DNA of 64,000 bases from Psychrobacter sp. P11G3 (GTDB taxonomy: Bacteria > Pseudomonadota > Gammaproteobacteria > Pseudomonadales > Moraxellaceae): positions 1,612,001 through 1,676,000 of the forward strand of contig NZ_CM003596.1 of assembly GCF_001435845.1 (NCBI RefSeq). Reading direction: 5' to 3'. The notes beneath the pieces are model-generated. The model saw only the letters and a program-made list of their open reading frames with translations. It did not search any database and was not told the origin of the DNA. The translations under genes and the position numbers were made by a program. Shown in pieces: positions 18,339 to 26,061 of the stretch. The stretch's first letter is position 1, and the number at the start of each line of letters is the position of its first letter.

Positions 18339-19478
18339 ATGACACAAACCACTCTAAATACAAAGATATTATTTTCATCTGTAGCACTTGGGCCTTATAC
18401 GCTCAAAAACCGCATCGTAATGCCGCCATTGACACGCTCTCGTAGCACGCAACCTGACAATATTCCTAATGACTTAATGGCCAGCTATTATGCACAGCGT
18501 GCGTCAGCAGGCTTTATGGTGACGGAAGGTACGCAGATTGAGCCAAGAGGCCAAGGCTATGCTTGGACGCCAGGTATTCATTCACCAGCCCAAGTGGAAG
18601 GCTGGAAAAAAGTCACGCAAGCAGTACATGACAAAGGCGGTATTATTTTTGCTCAGCTTTGGCATGTAGGGCGTGTGTCGCACACCAGCTTGCAGCCTAA
18701 CGGTGCTCAGCCGGTAGGGCCTTCTGATATTACCGCTGATAACGTAAAAGTCTTCATCGAAACAGGTCCGGGTGAAGGAGCATTGGCTGATCCAAGTGAG
18801 CCACGAGCTCTTAGTACTGATGAGGTTGGTGAACTGGTAACGATGTATGCGGCAGCTGCGCGCAATGCATTGGAGGCAGGTTTTGATGGGGTAGAGCTAC
18901 ATTGTGCTAATGGCTATTTGGTCAATCAGTTTATCTCTGAACATAGCAACACACGTGATGATCAATATGGTGGGTCGTTAACCAATCGTCTGCGTTTCTT
19001 AAAAGAAATCGTGGCTGCTGTCAGTGAAGTGGTGGGTGCTGATCGTTTAGGCGTACGCTTTGCGCCTTTGTTTGCGAGTACGGATGAGACACGCGTGTAT
19101 TTAGGATTGGTAGAGTCAGATCCTCATCATACGTATATTGAAGCGATTAAAGTCCTTGAGCAAGCGGGTATTGCTTATTTGTCCATTGCAGAAGCTGATT
19201 GGGATAATGCGCCTGATTTACCAGACACTTTTTATCAAGCAGTCAGAGAAGAGTTTTCAGGCCGTATTATTTATGCTGGCAAGTACACGGTACAAAAAGC
19301 TGTGAACATTTTAGAAAAAGGCTACGGTGATTTATTCGCGTTTGGTCGTCCTTTTATCGCCAATCCTGATCTGCCAGAGCGTATTGCCAATAACTGGCCA
19401 TTGAATGAAGTAGATCCTACCACGATGTATGGTGGTACTGATGTGGGCTACAGTGATTATCCTTACTATCAAGAATAG
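18339..19478 (+). CDS. Alkene reductase, Old Yellow Enzyme family (NemA-like)
   Basis: 379-residue FMN flavoprotein. After VALGPYTLKNRIVMPPLTRSR come the conserved LWHVGRVSH, the active-site HCANGYLVNQF with the substrate-binding His/Asn pair, and YGGSLTNRLRF. The C-terminal FMN phosphate site includes FAFGRPFIANPDLPER. The family reduces activated C=C bonds of enones, maleimides and some nitro compounds with NADPH. It carries the His/Asn pair of yeast OYE rather than the His/His pair of E. coli NemA. A divergent LysR gene and a palindrome suggest inducible expression. Confidence 0.92.
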   Translation: MTQTTLNTKILFSSVALGPYTLKNRIVMPPLTRSRSTQPDNIPNDLMASYYAQRASAGFMVTEGTQIEPRGQGYAWTPGIHSPAQVEGWKKVTQAVHDKGGIIFAQLWHVGRVSHTSLQPNGAQPVGPSDITADNVKVFIETGPGEGALADPSEPRALSTDEVGELVTMYAAAARNALEAGFDGVELHCANGYLVNQFISEHSNTRDDQYGGSLTNRLRFLKEIVAAVSEVVGADRLGVRFAPLFASTDETRVYLGLVESDPHHTYIEAIKVLEQAGIAYLSIAEADWDNAPDLPDTFYQAVREEFSGRIIYAGKYTVQKAVNILEKGYGDLFAFGRPFIANPDLPERIANNWPLNEVDPTTMYGGTDVGYSDYPYYQE

Positions 19479-19502
19479 CAAAGTACATAAACAGTGACTG
19501 AG

Positions 19503-19534
19503 ATAAGGCCATTAATACTAATGGCCTTATTTTC
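19503..19534 (+). terminator. Intrinsic terminator after the Old Yellow Enzyme gene
   Basis: A 10-bp perfect stem (19503-19512 with 19521-19530), 8-nt loop, then a T-run. Confidence 0.85.
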
Positions 19535-19578
19535 ATTTATAAATTTGTGACTTGTTGGATATTCACAGACAGTCAATC

Positions 19579-19620
19579 TTTAAGCGACAATTATTGTTTT
19601 TGTCGCTTAAAGGTTTTTCT
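19579..19620 (+). terminator. Second hairpin with T-rich tail, upstream of the 73-aa gene
   Basis: A 12-bp perfect stem (19579-19590 with 19600-19611), 9-nt loop, followed by GGTTTTTCTTTT. It lies only 30-70 bp before the next start codon, so it could be a backup terminator or a leader attenuator for that small gene. Confidence 0.65.
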
Positions 19621-19649
19621 TTTATCGTTTTATCAATAGGTAGTAGGCA

Positions 19650-19871
19650 ATGAATCAGAATTCCAAAGACAGACTTATACGCATATTGATAGGATATGTC
19701 GGACTTTATCCAACGCTCCTAATCGTATTGACGTTATTGAAGCCTGTGACCCAAGGATTAAGCCTGCCAGTGGTGGTATTAATTGAAACGATAATACTTG
19801 TTCCACTGACACAGTTGGTGTCTTTCCCACTAGCAGGCTGGGTCATTGAGCGTCTGAGCAGAAAAAAGTAA
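19650..19871 (+). CDS. Small membrane protein, unknown function
   Basis: 73 residues: a polar N-terminus (MNQNSKDRLIR), two hydrophobic helices (about 11-26 and 39-56), and a basic C-terminus (RLSRKK). It resembles no family I can name; the topology, with both ends probably cytoplasmic, is predicted. The ribosome-binding site is only moderate (AGGTAGTAGG). It stands alone between two hairpins and the copper island. Confidence 0.6.
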   Translation: MNQNSKDRLIRILIGYVGLYPTLLIVLTLLKPVTQGLSLPVVVLIETIILVPLTQLVSFPLAGWVIERLSRKK

Positions 19872-19906
19872 TCGCTTTTCGCAGCGTTCACTGGTACACC
19901 ATTCTC

Positions 19907-20374
19907 TTATTCAAGCTCATCAATCAACTGCTTCATCTCAGAGATTTCACGCTTTTGTGCTTTTATAATATCATCAGCAAGCTTTTGTACACGCGGATCT
20001 TCAATATCAGCGCGACTACTGGTGAGAATGGCAATCGAGTGATGCGGTATCATCGCCTGCATCCAATCGACTTGATCGACAGTCCCTTGAGATCTAACGC
20101 CCCAAATACCAACTACAAACATCAATACACTTAGACCATAGATCATCAAATTGACCTTGGTCTTCTTATACATATTGGTCATAAATGCCAACATGACGAC
20201 TGCCATACCGGCACCCATGTATAGCGCCATATAAGCTCGGGTTTCACTAAAGTAAATGTGATCCCACTGGTAGGTATTGAAGTACATCATGATATACATG
20301 ATGACAGTCGATGTCAGAATCATTAAGGTAAATTTTACATAAGGGTTCATATTTTTTTGCTTAGCAGCTTCCAT
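19907..20374 (-). CDS. DUF305 domain membrane protein of the copper island
   Basis: 155 residues with three N-terminal membrane helices (about 11-28, 45-62, 75-92) and a C-terminal DUF305-type four-helix motif. The motif is seen as WMQAMIPHHSIAILTS and DIIKAQKREISEMKQLI. DUF305 proteins are commonly found with copper and metal resistance genes; the paired histidines may bind metal. A GGAGG ribosome-binding site precedes the ATG. It is the last gene of the minus-strand copper series, 43 bp after copB, so co-transcription is likely. Confidence 0.83.
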   Translation of the reverse strand: MEAAKQKNMNPYVKFTLMILTSTVIMYIMMYFNTYQWDHIYFSETRAYMALYMGAGMAVVMLAFMTNMYKKTKVNLMIYGLSVLMFVVGIWGVRSQGTVDQVDWMQAMIPHHSIAILTSSRADIEDPRVQKLADDIIKAQKREISEMKQLIDELE

Positions 20375-20417
20375 GATATGACCTCCATTGTTTTGTTAAA
20401 TTAAAATGGGTAGACAG

Positions 20418-21386
20418 TTAAAACCAGAATTTAACCCCCGCAGTCAAACTACTGCTATCAACTGATTCATTTTCTTGACGTCGTTGGCCACGAGCCTTGC
20501 CAAGCGCTGTCTCATAACTAACACCTACATAAGGAGCTAGCTGGCGACTGAATGTCTCGTAAGTCAGCCTGACCTCAGTTTCCATCTCATTAAAGCCTTT
20601 GGTAATACCATTATCATGGTCATCTTTACTAAAGGCAGTCAGTCCAACCTCCGGTATGACTACCCAATGCTGATCCAAACGCCATTCGTACTCTGCGCCC
20701 AGATCAAGACGAAGTTGACCATCGGTATATAAGTAGGCTCTCGCATCCGTTTCGATAAAATAAGGCGCGGTACCGACAATACCTGCCATTATGGCAGCGT
20801 TATCGTTTTCAGTATCGTAAGCGACACCAGCTTCACCATTCCAGAAAATGCTCAGTGGTTTCCAATAAGCAAGGGAGCTTAAGCTATCGATTTCTCTATC
20901 ATCTTTAGTATGAGCACTACCTTCCGTGCGTAGTCTTATACGATTGCTATCAGTACCATACCAACCCGTCGCCTCAAAGTTGATTTGGTCTTCATCAAAC
21001 TGATAGCCAAAGTCGTCTACTGACACTCCCCATAATGGCATGCTGCCCATCATCATTGGCTTACCATACTGTCCGTAGGGAACCCCATTTGAATAGTCTG
21101 GACTGCGAGTATCGGCTGGTGGCTGCCCACCTTGCATACCAGACATATCCATGCCACTGTGATCCATACCAGACATATCACCTGACATATCCATACCGCT
21201 ATGATCCATACCAGACATATCGCCCGACATATCCATGCTGCTATGAGCCATATCAGACATATCGCCTGACATATCCATGCCGCTGTGATCCATATCAGAC
21301 ATCTCAGCAGCTGTTGCAAAAGATGACGTGAGCAAGACTAGCGATGACAAACCAATGAATGGCAGATTCTTCTTAAATATTTTCAT
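20418..21386 (-). CDS. copB: Copper resistance protein B, outer membrane, with Met/His-rich repeats
   Basis: 322 residues. A signal peptide ends near FATAAE. Residues 29-84 hold four copies of a 14-residue Met/Asp/His-rich repeat, followed by a C-terminal CopB beta-barrel (YWKPLSIFWNGEAGVAYD, YEWRLDQHW, ending AGVKFWF). CopB binds or sequesters copper at the outer membrane and works with CopA. A longer in-frame start exists within the end of copA; this ATG is preferred because it follows GAGG and starts the signal peptide. The gap to copA is 25 bp, so the two are one operon. Confidence 0.9.
   Translation of the reverse strand: MKIFKKNLPFIGLSSLVLLTSSFATAAEMSDMDHSGMDMSGDMSDMAHSSMDMSGDMSGMDHSGMDMSGDMSGMDHSGMDMSGMQGGQPPADTRSPDYSNGVPYGQYGKPMMMGSMPLWGVSVDDFGYQFDEDQINFEATGWYGTDSNRIRLRTEGSAHTKDDREIDSLSSLAYWKPLSIFWNGEAGVAYDTENDNAAIMAGIVGTAPYFIETDARAYLYTDGQLRLDLGAEYEWRLDQHWVVIPEVGLTAFSKDDHDNGITKGFNEMETEVRLTYETFSRQLAPYVGVSYETALGKARGQRRQENESVDSSSLTAGVKFWF
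21135..21302 (-). repeat. Four 42-bp tandem repeats in copB
   Basis: Each unit encodes MS(D/G)M(D/A)HS(G/S)MDMSG(D/M). The methionines and histidines are typical ligands for Cu(I) and Cu(II). The near-identity of the units suggests recent expansion, and copy number probably varies among strains. Confidence 0.88.
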
Positions 21387-21411
21387 AATAAGCCTCATAT
21401 TTGAAGGTTTG

Positions 21412-23112
21412 TTAAACAACGGCAACTTCTCGGAACATACCGGCTTCCATGTGATACAGCAGATGACAGTGCCATGCCCATCGTCCAACTTCTCCCGTCA
21501 CATCGAAACTAATCTTTTGCGCTGGCTGCACCACAATCGTATGTTTACGTACTTGAAAGTCTCCAGATGGCGTGCGCAAGTCACTCCACATACCATGCAG
21601 ATGCATAGGATGGTTCATCATCGTGTCATTAACTAAGGTGATACGCACGCGCTCGTTAGGCTTAATATTGACAGGCGTTGCAGCCTTAAACATGACACCA
21701 TCTAACGCCCAAATATAGCGCTCCATGTTACCCGTTAAATGTAGCTCGATCTCTCTAGTAGGCTTGCGCTGCTCCGCAAATATAGCCTCATCGACAGAGC
21801 GCAGCTGACTATAATTCAGCACGTCACGATTGATATTGCGCAGGTTAATACCGGGATCATCGAGGTTCATACGTGGACTGTCGACACGCATATCAGATTT
21901 AAAGTCATACTCGGTCTTAGCATGCTTTGCTTTGTAGCCTTTATCACCCATCGCACCCATCATATCGGCCATGGTTAGCCATTCGATCTTGTCCATAGCC
22001 GGTATGGCAGCTCGCGCGCCTTTTTTGGTCGCAAGCGTGGTCGCGACATAGCCTGAACGATCGATGTTTTGGGCAAATATCGTATGTGCGTCTTGAGTAG
22101 GCGTGACGATGACATCATAGGTCTCAGCCACGCCAATGCGGAAATCATCAATCGCAACAGGTGCGACATCAATACCATCTGTTGCTACCACCGTCATTTT
22201 GAGACCCGGTATACGCACATCGAATATCGTCTGTGCTGAAGCATTGATAAAGCGTAATTTAACGGGCTGTCCTGCTTTTACTAGTTGTGTCCAATTAGCC
22301 GCTGTGGTTTTACCATTCATCAGATAGGTAAAGGTCTTTTCGCCAGATAAATCAGTAAAATCCGTCGGCATCATGCGCATCTGATTCCACATTTTGCGCT
22401 TGTCATAAGCAGCTTCTAAATCTGTTGCGGCAATATCAGACAATAGTTTTTTGAAATCCGGCAAATGATAGTTATCAAAGTCAGCGCGCTGTTTGAGCAA
22501 CTTCAAGAGATTGTGCGGATCGCGGTGCGTCCAATCACTCAGCACGATTACATGGTCTTCCTCGATTGGATGACGCTCACGGCCTTTGGGTTCAATGACG
22601 ATAGCACCAAGCATACCGGTTTGCTCTTGGAAACCACTGTGTGAGTGATACCAATAGGTGCCTGATTGTTTAAGTTTGAATTTATAAGTAAAGGTGCTAT
22701 TTGCAGGAATGCCATCGAAACTGATACCTGGTACGCCATCCATCTCAAAAGGTACGAGCAAGCCATGCCAATGGATAGAGGTTGACTCATTCATCTGATT
22801 ATGAACACGAATGGTTACTGTATCGCCTTCACGCATCTTTAGCGTTGGCGCTGGTAATGAGTCATTGATGAGGGTTGCCATACTCGACTTGCCATTGACA
22901 GTGACAGGCTTCTTGCTGACATACAGGTCAAACTCATTACCGGTTAGGATAGGTACGATATGGTCAGATTTATCACTGTTGACGGCTACATTCTGCTGGC
23001 CTTTACCGAGCGCACTATTGGCAATAGACGGTAGGGTGGACAGCATGGATGCCCCTAACAAGGTAGAAGATCCTGTCAAAAAACGCCTGCGGTTAAGCAT
23101 AGTTTTGTTCAT
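21412..23112 (-). CDS. copA: Copper resistance multicopper oxidase
   Basis: 566 residues. A twin-arginine signal (RRRFLTGSS, 8-16) sends the folded protein to the periplasm. All copper motifs are present: HWHG (114-117), WYHSHSG (154-160), HPMHLHG and the C-terminal HCHLLYHMEAGM (about 548-559), which contains the type 1 copper ligands. CopA oxidises Cu(I) and binds copper. The long Met-rich insert of some Pseudomonas CopA proteins is missing; here Met-rich repeats are in CopB instead. An AGGTGA ribosome-binding site precedes the start. It forms an operon with copB. Confidence 0.95.
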   Translation of the reverse strand: MNKTMLNRRRFLTGSSTLLGASMLSTLPSIANSALGKGQQNVAVNSDKSDHIVPILTGNEFDLYVSKKPVTVNGKSSMATLINDSLPAPTLKMREGDTVTIRVHNQMNESTSIHWHGLLVPFEMDGVPGISFDGIPANSTFTYKFKLKQSGTYWYHSHSGFQEQTGMLGAIVIEPKGRERHPIEEDHVIVLSDWTHRDPHNLLKLLKQRADFDNYHLPDFKKLLSDIAATDLEAAYDKRKMWNQMRMMPTDFTDLSGEKTFTYLMNGKTTAANWTQLVKAGQPVKLRFINASAQTIFDVRIPGLKMTVVATDGIDVAPVAIDDFRIGVAETYDVIVTPTQDAHTIFAQNIDRSGYVATTLATKKGARAAIPAMDKIEWLTMADMMGAMGDKGYKAKHAKTEYDFKSDMRVDSPRMNLDDPGINLRNINRDVLNYSQLRSVDEAIFAEQRKPTREIELHLTGNMERYIWALDGVMFKAATPVNIKPNERVRITLVNDTMMNHPMHLHGMWSDLRTPSGDFQVRKHTIVVQPAQKISFDVTGEVGRWAWHCHLLYHMEAGMFREVAVV

Positions 23113-23231
23113 AATTATTCACCTGATTTATATCTATAAAGTGAGAGTTGAGTCTGTATGTTTATCAGCTAAGCCTATGTCTTTAGCCGCTTATTAACAG
23201 AGCTGGATAAGCTATTTAAACGACAACCAAG

Positions 23232-23885
23232 CTAGATTTGCTGCTGCGGTGTGTCAATACTTGCATAAATAGCTGTTGAGCCATCTTTGTTAAGCTGCAT
23301 CACTTTATATGGCATAAATTTATCTTGGTATTCCATACCAGGGCTACCGACTGGCATGCTCGGTACGGCAAGTCCGATCGCATCACTTGGCGGGTTTTTT
23401 AGGAACTGCGCCATATACTTAGCAGGGACATGACCTTCGAAAACGTAGCCATCGGTAGTAACGGTGGTATGGCAAGAGCGCATTTGCTGCGGTACGCTGT
23501 ATCGCTCTTTAAATAAGGATACGTCTTCGACATTCTGTGCGGTTGCGTTTAGACCATGACCTTCGGCATAACCAACCCATTCTTTGCAGCAGCCACAATT
23601 GGCATCTTTATAGACGGTGGCTGAGATGTTTTTTAGGATAGTTGATTGGGTATCTGAAGGAGCGCTGATAGGTGTCGTTTCAGCTGTTGGTTGCTCCGTG
23701 TGCGTAGTTTGCACGTTTTGCGTAGCAATAGTTGGCTCAGTCGCTGGTGTTGAGTCAGCAGCAGCGGAATTAGGTTGACTACAAGCGGCAATCGTTAACG
23801 ATAATGGCAATACCACGATCGCCGAGAGCACACGGCCAGATATCTGATGATGTTCATTAATAAATCTATTGGTATAGCGTCTCAT
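23232..23885 (-). CDS. DUF411 metal-binding lipoprotein
   Basis: 217 residues. The N-terminus has a basic region, a hydrophobic helix and a lipobox-like LTIAAC, so a lipid-anchored envelope protein is likely. A Thr/Pro/Glu-rich linker runs to about 85. The DUF411 domain follows: VYKDANCGCCKEWVGYAEGHG, RSCHTTVTTDGYVFEGHVPA and GLAVPSMPVGSPGME. The CGCC cysteines probably bind copper. DUF411 proteins are regular members of copper islands. It lies between the cytochrome and copA genes on the same strand. Confidence 0.86.
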   Translation of the reverse strand: MRRYTNRFINEHHQISGRVLSAIVVLPLSLTIAACSQPNSAAADSTPATEPTIATQNVQTTHTEQPTAETTPISAPSDTQSTILKNISATVYKDANCGCCKEWVGYAEGHGLNATAQNVEDVSLFKERYSVPQQMRSCHTTVTTDGYVFEGHVPAKYMAQFLKNPPSDAIGLAVPSMPVGSPGMEYQDKFMPYKVMQLNKDGSTAIYASIDTPQQQI

Positions 23886-23942
23886 AAAACCACTCCCGAG
23901 CGTCTGTCTGACGATTAAATATTATAAAAATTAGAGCCAAAT

Positions 23943-23972
23943 CACTGGATAAAATAGCACTGGATAAAATAG
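23943..23972. repeat. Perfect 15-bp tandem duplication
   Basis: CACTGGATAAAATAG occurs twice in a row in the gap upstream of the DUF411 gene. It may be a simple slippage product. Confidence 0.85.
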
Positions 23973-24040
23973 TACTAGTAAAGCTTAAAACTCAAATCGA
24001 AAAAAGCAGCACTATTGAGCACTGCATTTTGTACAAAAAA

Positions 24041-24634
24041 TCAATGTTGCATGTCGGATCCATCACCTGACATATCCATCTCACCATCAAATGACATATC
24101 CAACATACTATCGTCTAACCGAGTCGTTAGCATGGTGTACTGGTTTTCATTTAGGTCAGGTAACGATCTAATAAAAGCGACCATCGCCCACATCCTGTCA
24201 TCATCGTGAGTAGCGCCCCAAGCGGGCATGCCAGACGCCATAATGCCATGTTTAATCGCCCAAAAGCTTTGTCTGGCACCAGCTTCGGTTTGATAGCGCT
24301 TAACGATATCCGCCTCGGTAAAATTAGGAGGCTTTGGGTACATACCGCTATTTAAATCTGTGCTGTTGACGCCGGGAGACAAATGACAGCCTGCACACAT
24401 ATCTTTGTAATCTGCACCGCCCGAGCTGATCATTTCCGCCTTCTTTAAATTGGGAACCAAAATATTCTTACTGGCATGTTCAATCGAGCGTGTGCGGGCA
24501 GTTTCTAAAAAATCGTAAACCAGCGGACTATGAGCTCGATCAGCACCGATATTTATCATGCCACTAGTCACCGTAATAAAAATACCCGTAATAGCGACAA
24601 AGACAGTAAAAAGTATTCCTAACAAGAACTTCAT
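24041..24634 (-). CDS. Membrane-anchored c-type cytochrome of the copper island
   Basis: 197 residues. An N-terminal helix (about 4-24) anchors or exports the protein. A single haem-binding CAGCH motif lies in KDMCAGCHLSPG, with a likely distal Met in the GIMASGMPAWG region. The C-terminal tail, ending EMDMSGDGSDMQH, carries the same MDMSGD element as the CopB repeats. It may pass electrons to or from CopA or bind copper with its tail; both are inference. A good AGGA ribosome-binding site precedes the start. Confidence 0.87.
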   Translation of the reverse strand: MKFLLGILFTVFVAITGIFITVTSGMINIGADRAHSPLVYDFLETARTRSIEHASKNILVPNLKKAEMISSGGADYKDMCAGCHLSPGVNSTDLNSGMYPKPPNFTEADIVKRYQTEAGARQSFWAIKHGIMASGMPAWGATHDDDRMWAMVAFIRSLPDLNENQYTMLTTRLDDSMLDMSFDGEMDMSGDGSDMQH

Positions 24635-24828
24635 AGGTTTGTCCTAAAAATCCATTTTCTTTAATATCCCATTACTGCTTGATCAGCTTCTCTGACAATA
24701 TAGTCAAGTCTATATAAATCCGCTACAGCGTCATCCTCGCTAAGCATACTAATGTATAACTTACACTCGGTTTCCTTGTATCGAAATTATATTGAACTGA
24801 CTATAGTATTGAACTTATAAATTGATGT

Positions 24829-25143
24829 TTAAGAGTCGCTATCGCTGCTCACACAGTGCTTTTGGTACATCGCTTTCATTTTGCTCATGTTGGCCATCAT
24901 GGCTTTCATAGCAGGATCATTCATATCCATTTTGCTATGATCCATTTTTTGCATCATCTGCATATGCTTTTGCATTTTCTCACAGTTCATTTGGTCTTTT
25001 TCAGCATGCATTTTTGGGTCATGTGCCAAAGCAGAGGTTGAAACAACTAAAGCTATAGCAGTTGCTACGATTGATTTAGACAGTGGCATTGATTTGAGCA
25101 GTGGCATTGGTTTGAGCAGTGGCATTGATTTGAATAGTGACAT
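24829..25143 (-). CDS. Met/His-rich periplasmic protein with repeated N-terminus, unknown function
   Basis: 104 residues. Residues 1-24 are four hexapeptides of the type MPLLKS, followed by a hydrophobic signal core (IVATAIALVVSTSALAH). The mature part is rich in Met, His and Lys (KMQKHMQMMQKMDHSKMDM) with two cysteines, suggesting a periplasmic copper-binding protein. Every hexapeptide starts with Met; only the first ATG has a clear AAGGA ribosome-binding site, so the long form is favoured. It is the first gene of the minus-strand copper series and faces the copper box. Confidence 0.75.
   Translation of the reverse strand: MSLFKSMPLLKPMPLLKSMPLSKSIVATAIALVVSTSALAHDPKMHAEKDQMNCEKMQKHMQMMQKMDHSKMDMNDPAMKAMMANMSKMKAMYQKHCVSSDSDS
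25072..25143 (-). repeat. Four 18-bp tandem repeats at the start of the Met/His-rich gene
   Basis: The units encode MSLFKS, MPLLKP, MPLLKS and MPLSKS. They lengthen the region before the signal-peptide core and create several in-frame ATG codons. Confidence 0.85.
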
Positions 25144-25241
25144 GGTAAATCCTTATTTGATTTAGTATGTAGTCGAAAAGACTTTAAGATATTAAGTTAC
25201 TTTAAAGCATACTTTAGTGGTTCTGACAGAGAGATGACGGT

Positions 25242-25263
25242 AAGATTACAATTCTGTCATCTT
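25242..25263. promoter_or_regulatory. Copper box (CopR/CusR-type operator)
   Basis: AAGATTACA-ATTC-TGTCATCTT is a 22-bp inverted repeat with one mismatch, close to known CusR/CopR boxes. It lies between copR and the divergent copper resistance genes and could control both directions. Confidence 0.72.
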
Positions 25264-25338
25264 GAGATTTTTTGATGTTCAAAGTGGGGTTATGCTTTAC
25301 TATGCTAGGTAAGCGTGAAAGGTATATGGGAAGCTATT

Positions 25339-26061
25339 ATGAAAGTACTGCTGGTAGAAGATGAATTGAAGCTTGGCGAGTATATAAAAAAAGGCTTAAC
25401 CGAGGCTGGGTTTATCGTGGATCATCAGCTAACAGGATTAGACGGCTATCATGCATTGATGACGGAAGAATTTAGTGTGATATTGATGGATGTGATGCTG
25501 CCTGATGTTAGTGGCTTTGAGCTGGTGCGTAATTACCGAGCGGCTGGCAAGCATACACCTGTGTTATTTCTAACCGCAAAAGATGACTTAAGTGACAAGA
25601 TAAAAGGGATTGAGATTGGTGGTGATGATTATTTGACCAAGCCTTTTGCCTTTGCAGAATTGATCGTCAGGATGAAAAGCTTATTACGACGTGCCAATCA
25701 AGCCGACTATCAAAGTACGATTATGCAAATAGCGGATCTCAAGATGGACATTGGCAAGCGTACGGTGCATAGAGGAGATAAGCCTATTAAGCTCACGGCA
25801 AAAGAGTTTTCCTTATTACAGTTTTTATTAGAGCGCCGCGGTGAAGTGCTTCCACGCTCAATCATCGCCTCTCAAGTATGGGATATGAACTTCGAAAATG
25901 ATACCAATGTGATTGATGTGGCGATAAGGCGTCTTCGTATAAAAATAGACGATGATCATGATGCAAAGCTGATTCATACAGTGCGCGGGATGGGCTATCG
26001 GTTAGAAGCTGTCGATACGGCGCTTGATAGCAAACCATCTCACGAAGCTGGCAATGTCTAA
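25339..26061 (+). CDS. copR: Copper-responsive response regulator, OmpR family
   Basis: 240 residues. A receiver domain has the acidic pair in VEDE, phospho-acceptor Asp51 (LMDVMLPD) and Lys101 (LTKPF). An OmpR-type winged helix follows (LTAKEFSLLQFLLERRGEVLPRS ... DVAIRRLRIKIDD). A GTG start lies 24 nt upstream, but MKVLLVEDE is the usual N-terminus. It would be phosphorylated by the adjacent kinase and act on the copper box upstream. The specificity is inferred from the neighbouring copper genes; CusR, PcoR and CopR are close relatives. Confidence 0.9.
   Translation: MKVLLVEDELKLGEYIKKGLTEAGFIVDHQLTGLDGYHALMTEEFSVILMDVMLPDVSGFELVRNYRAAGKHTPVLFLTAKDDLSDKIKGIEIGGDDYLTKPFAFAELIVRMKSLLRRANQADYQSTIMQIADLKMDIGKRTVHRGDKPIKLTAKEFSLLQFLLERRGEVLPRSIIASQVWDMNFENDTNVIDVAIRRLRIKIDDDHDAKLIHTVRGMGYRLEAVDTALDSKPSHEAGNV

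Noticed and set aside
21128..21306. Regular repeats in the copper region as a CRISPR array
   Set aside because: The repeats are contiguous, in-frame coding units without spacers.
21035..21331. Long antisense frame over the copB repeats
   Set aside because: It exists only because the 42-bp repeats keep all frames open; no start signal, and the composition is that of a shadow.
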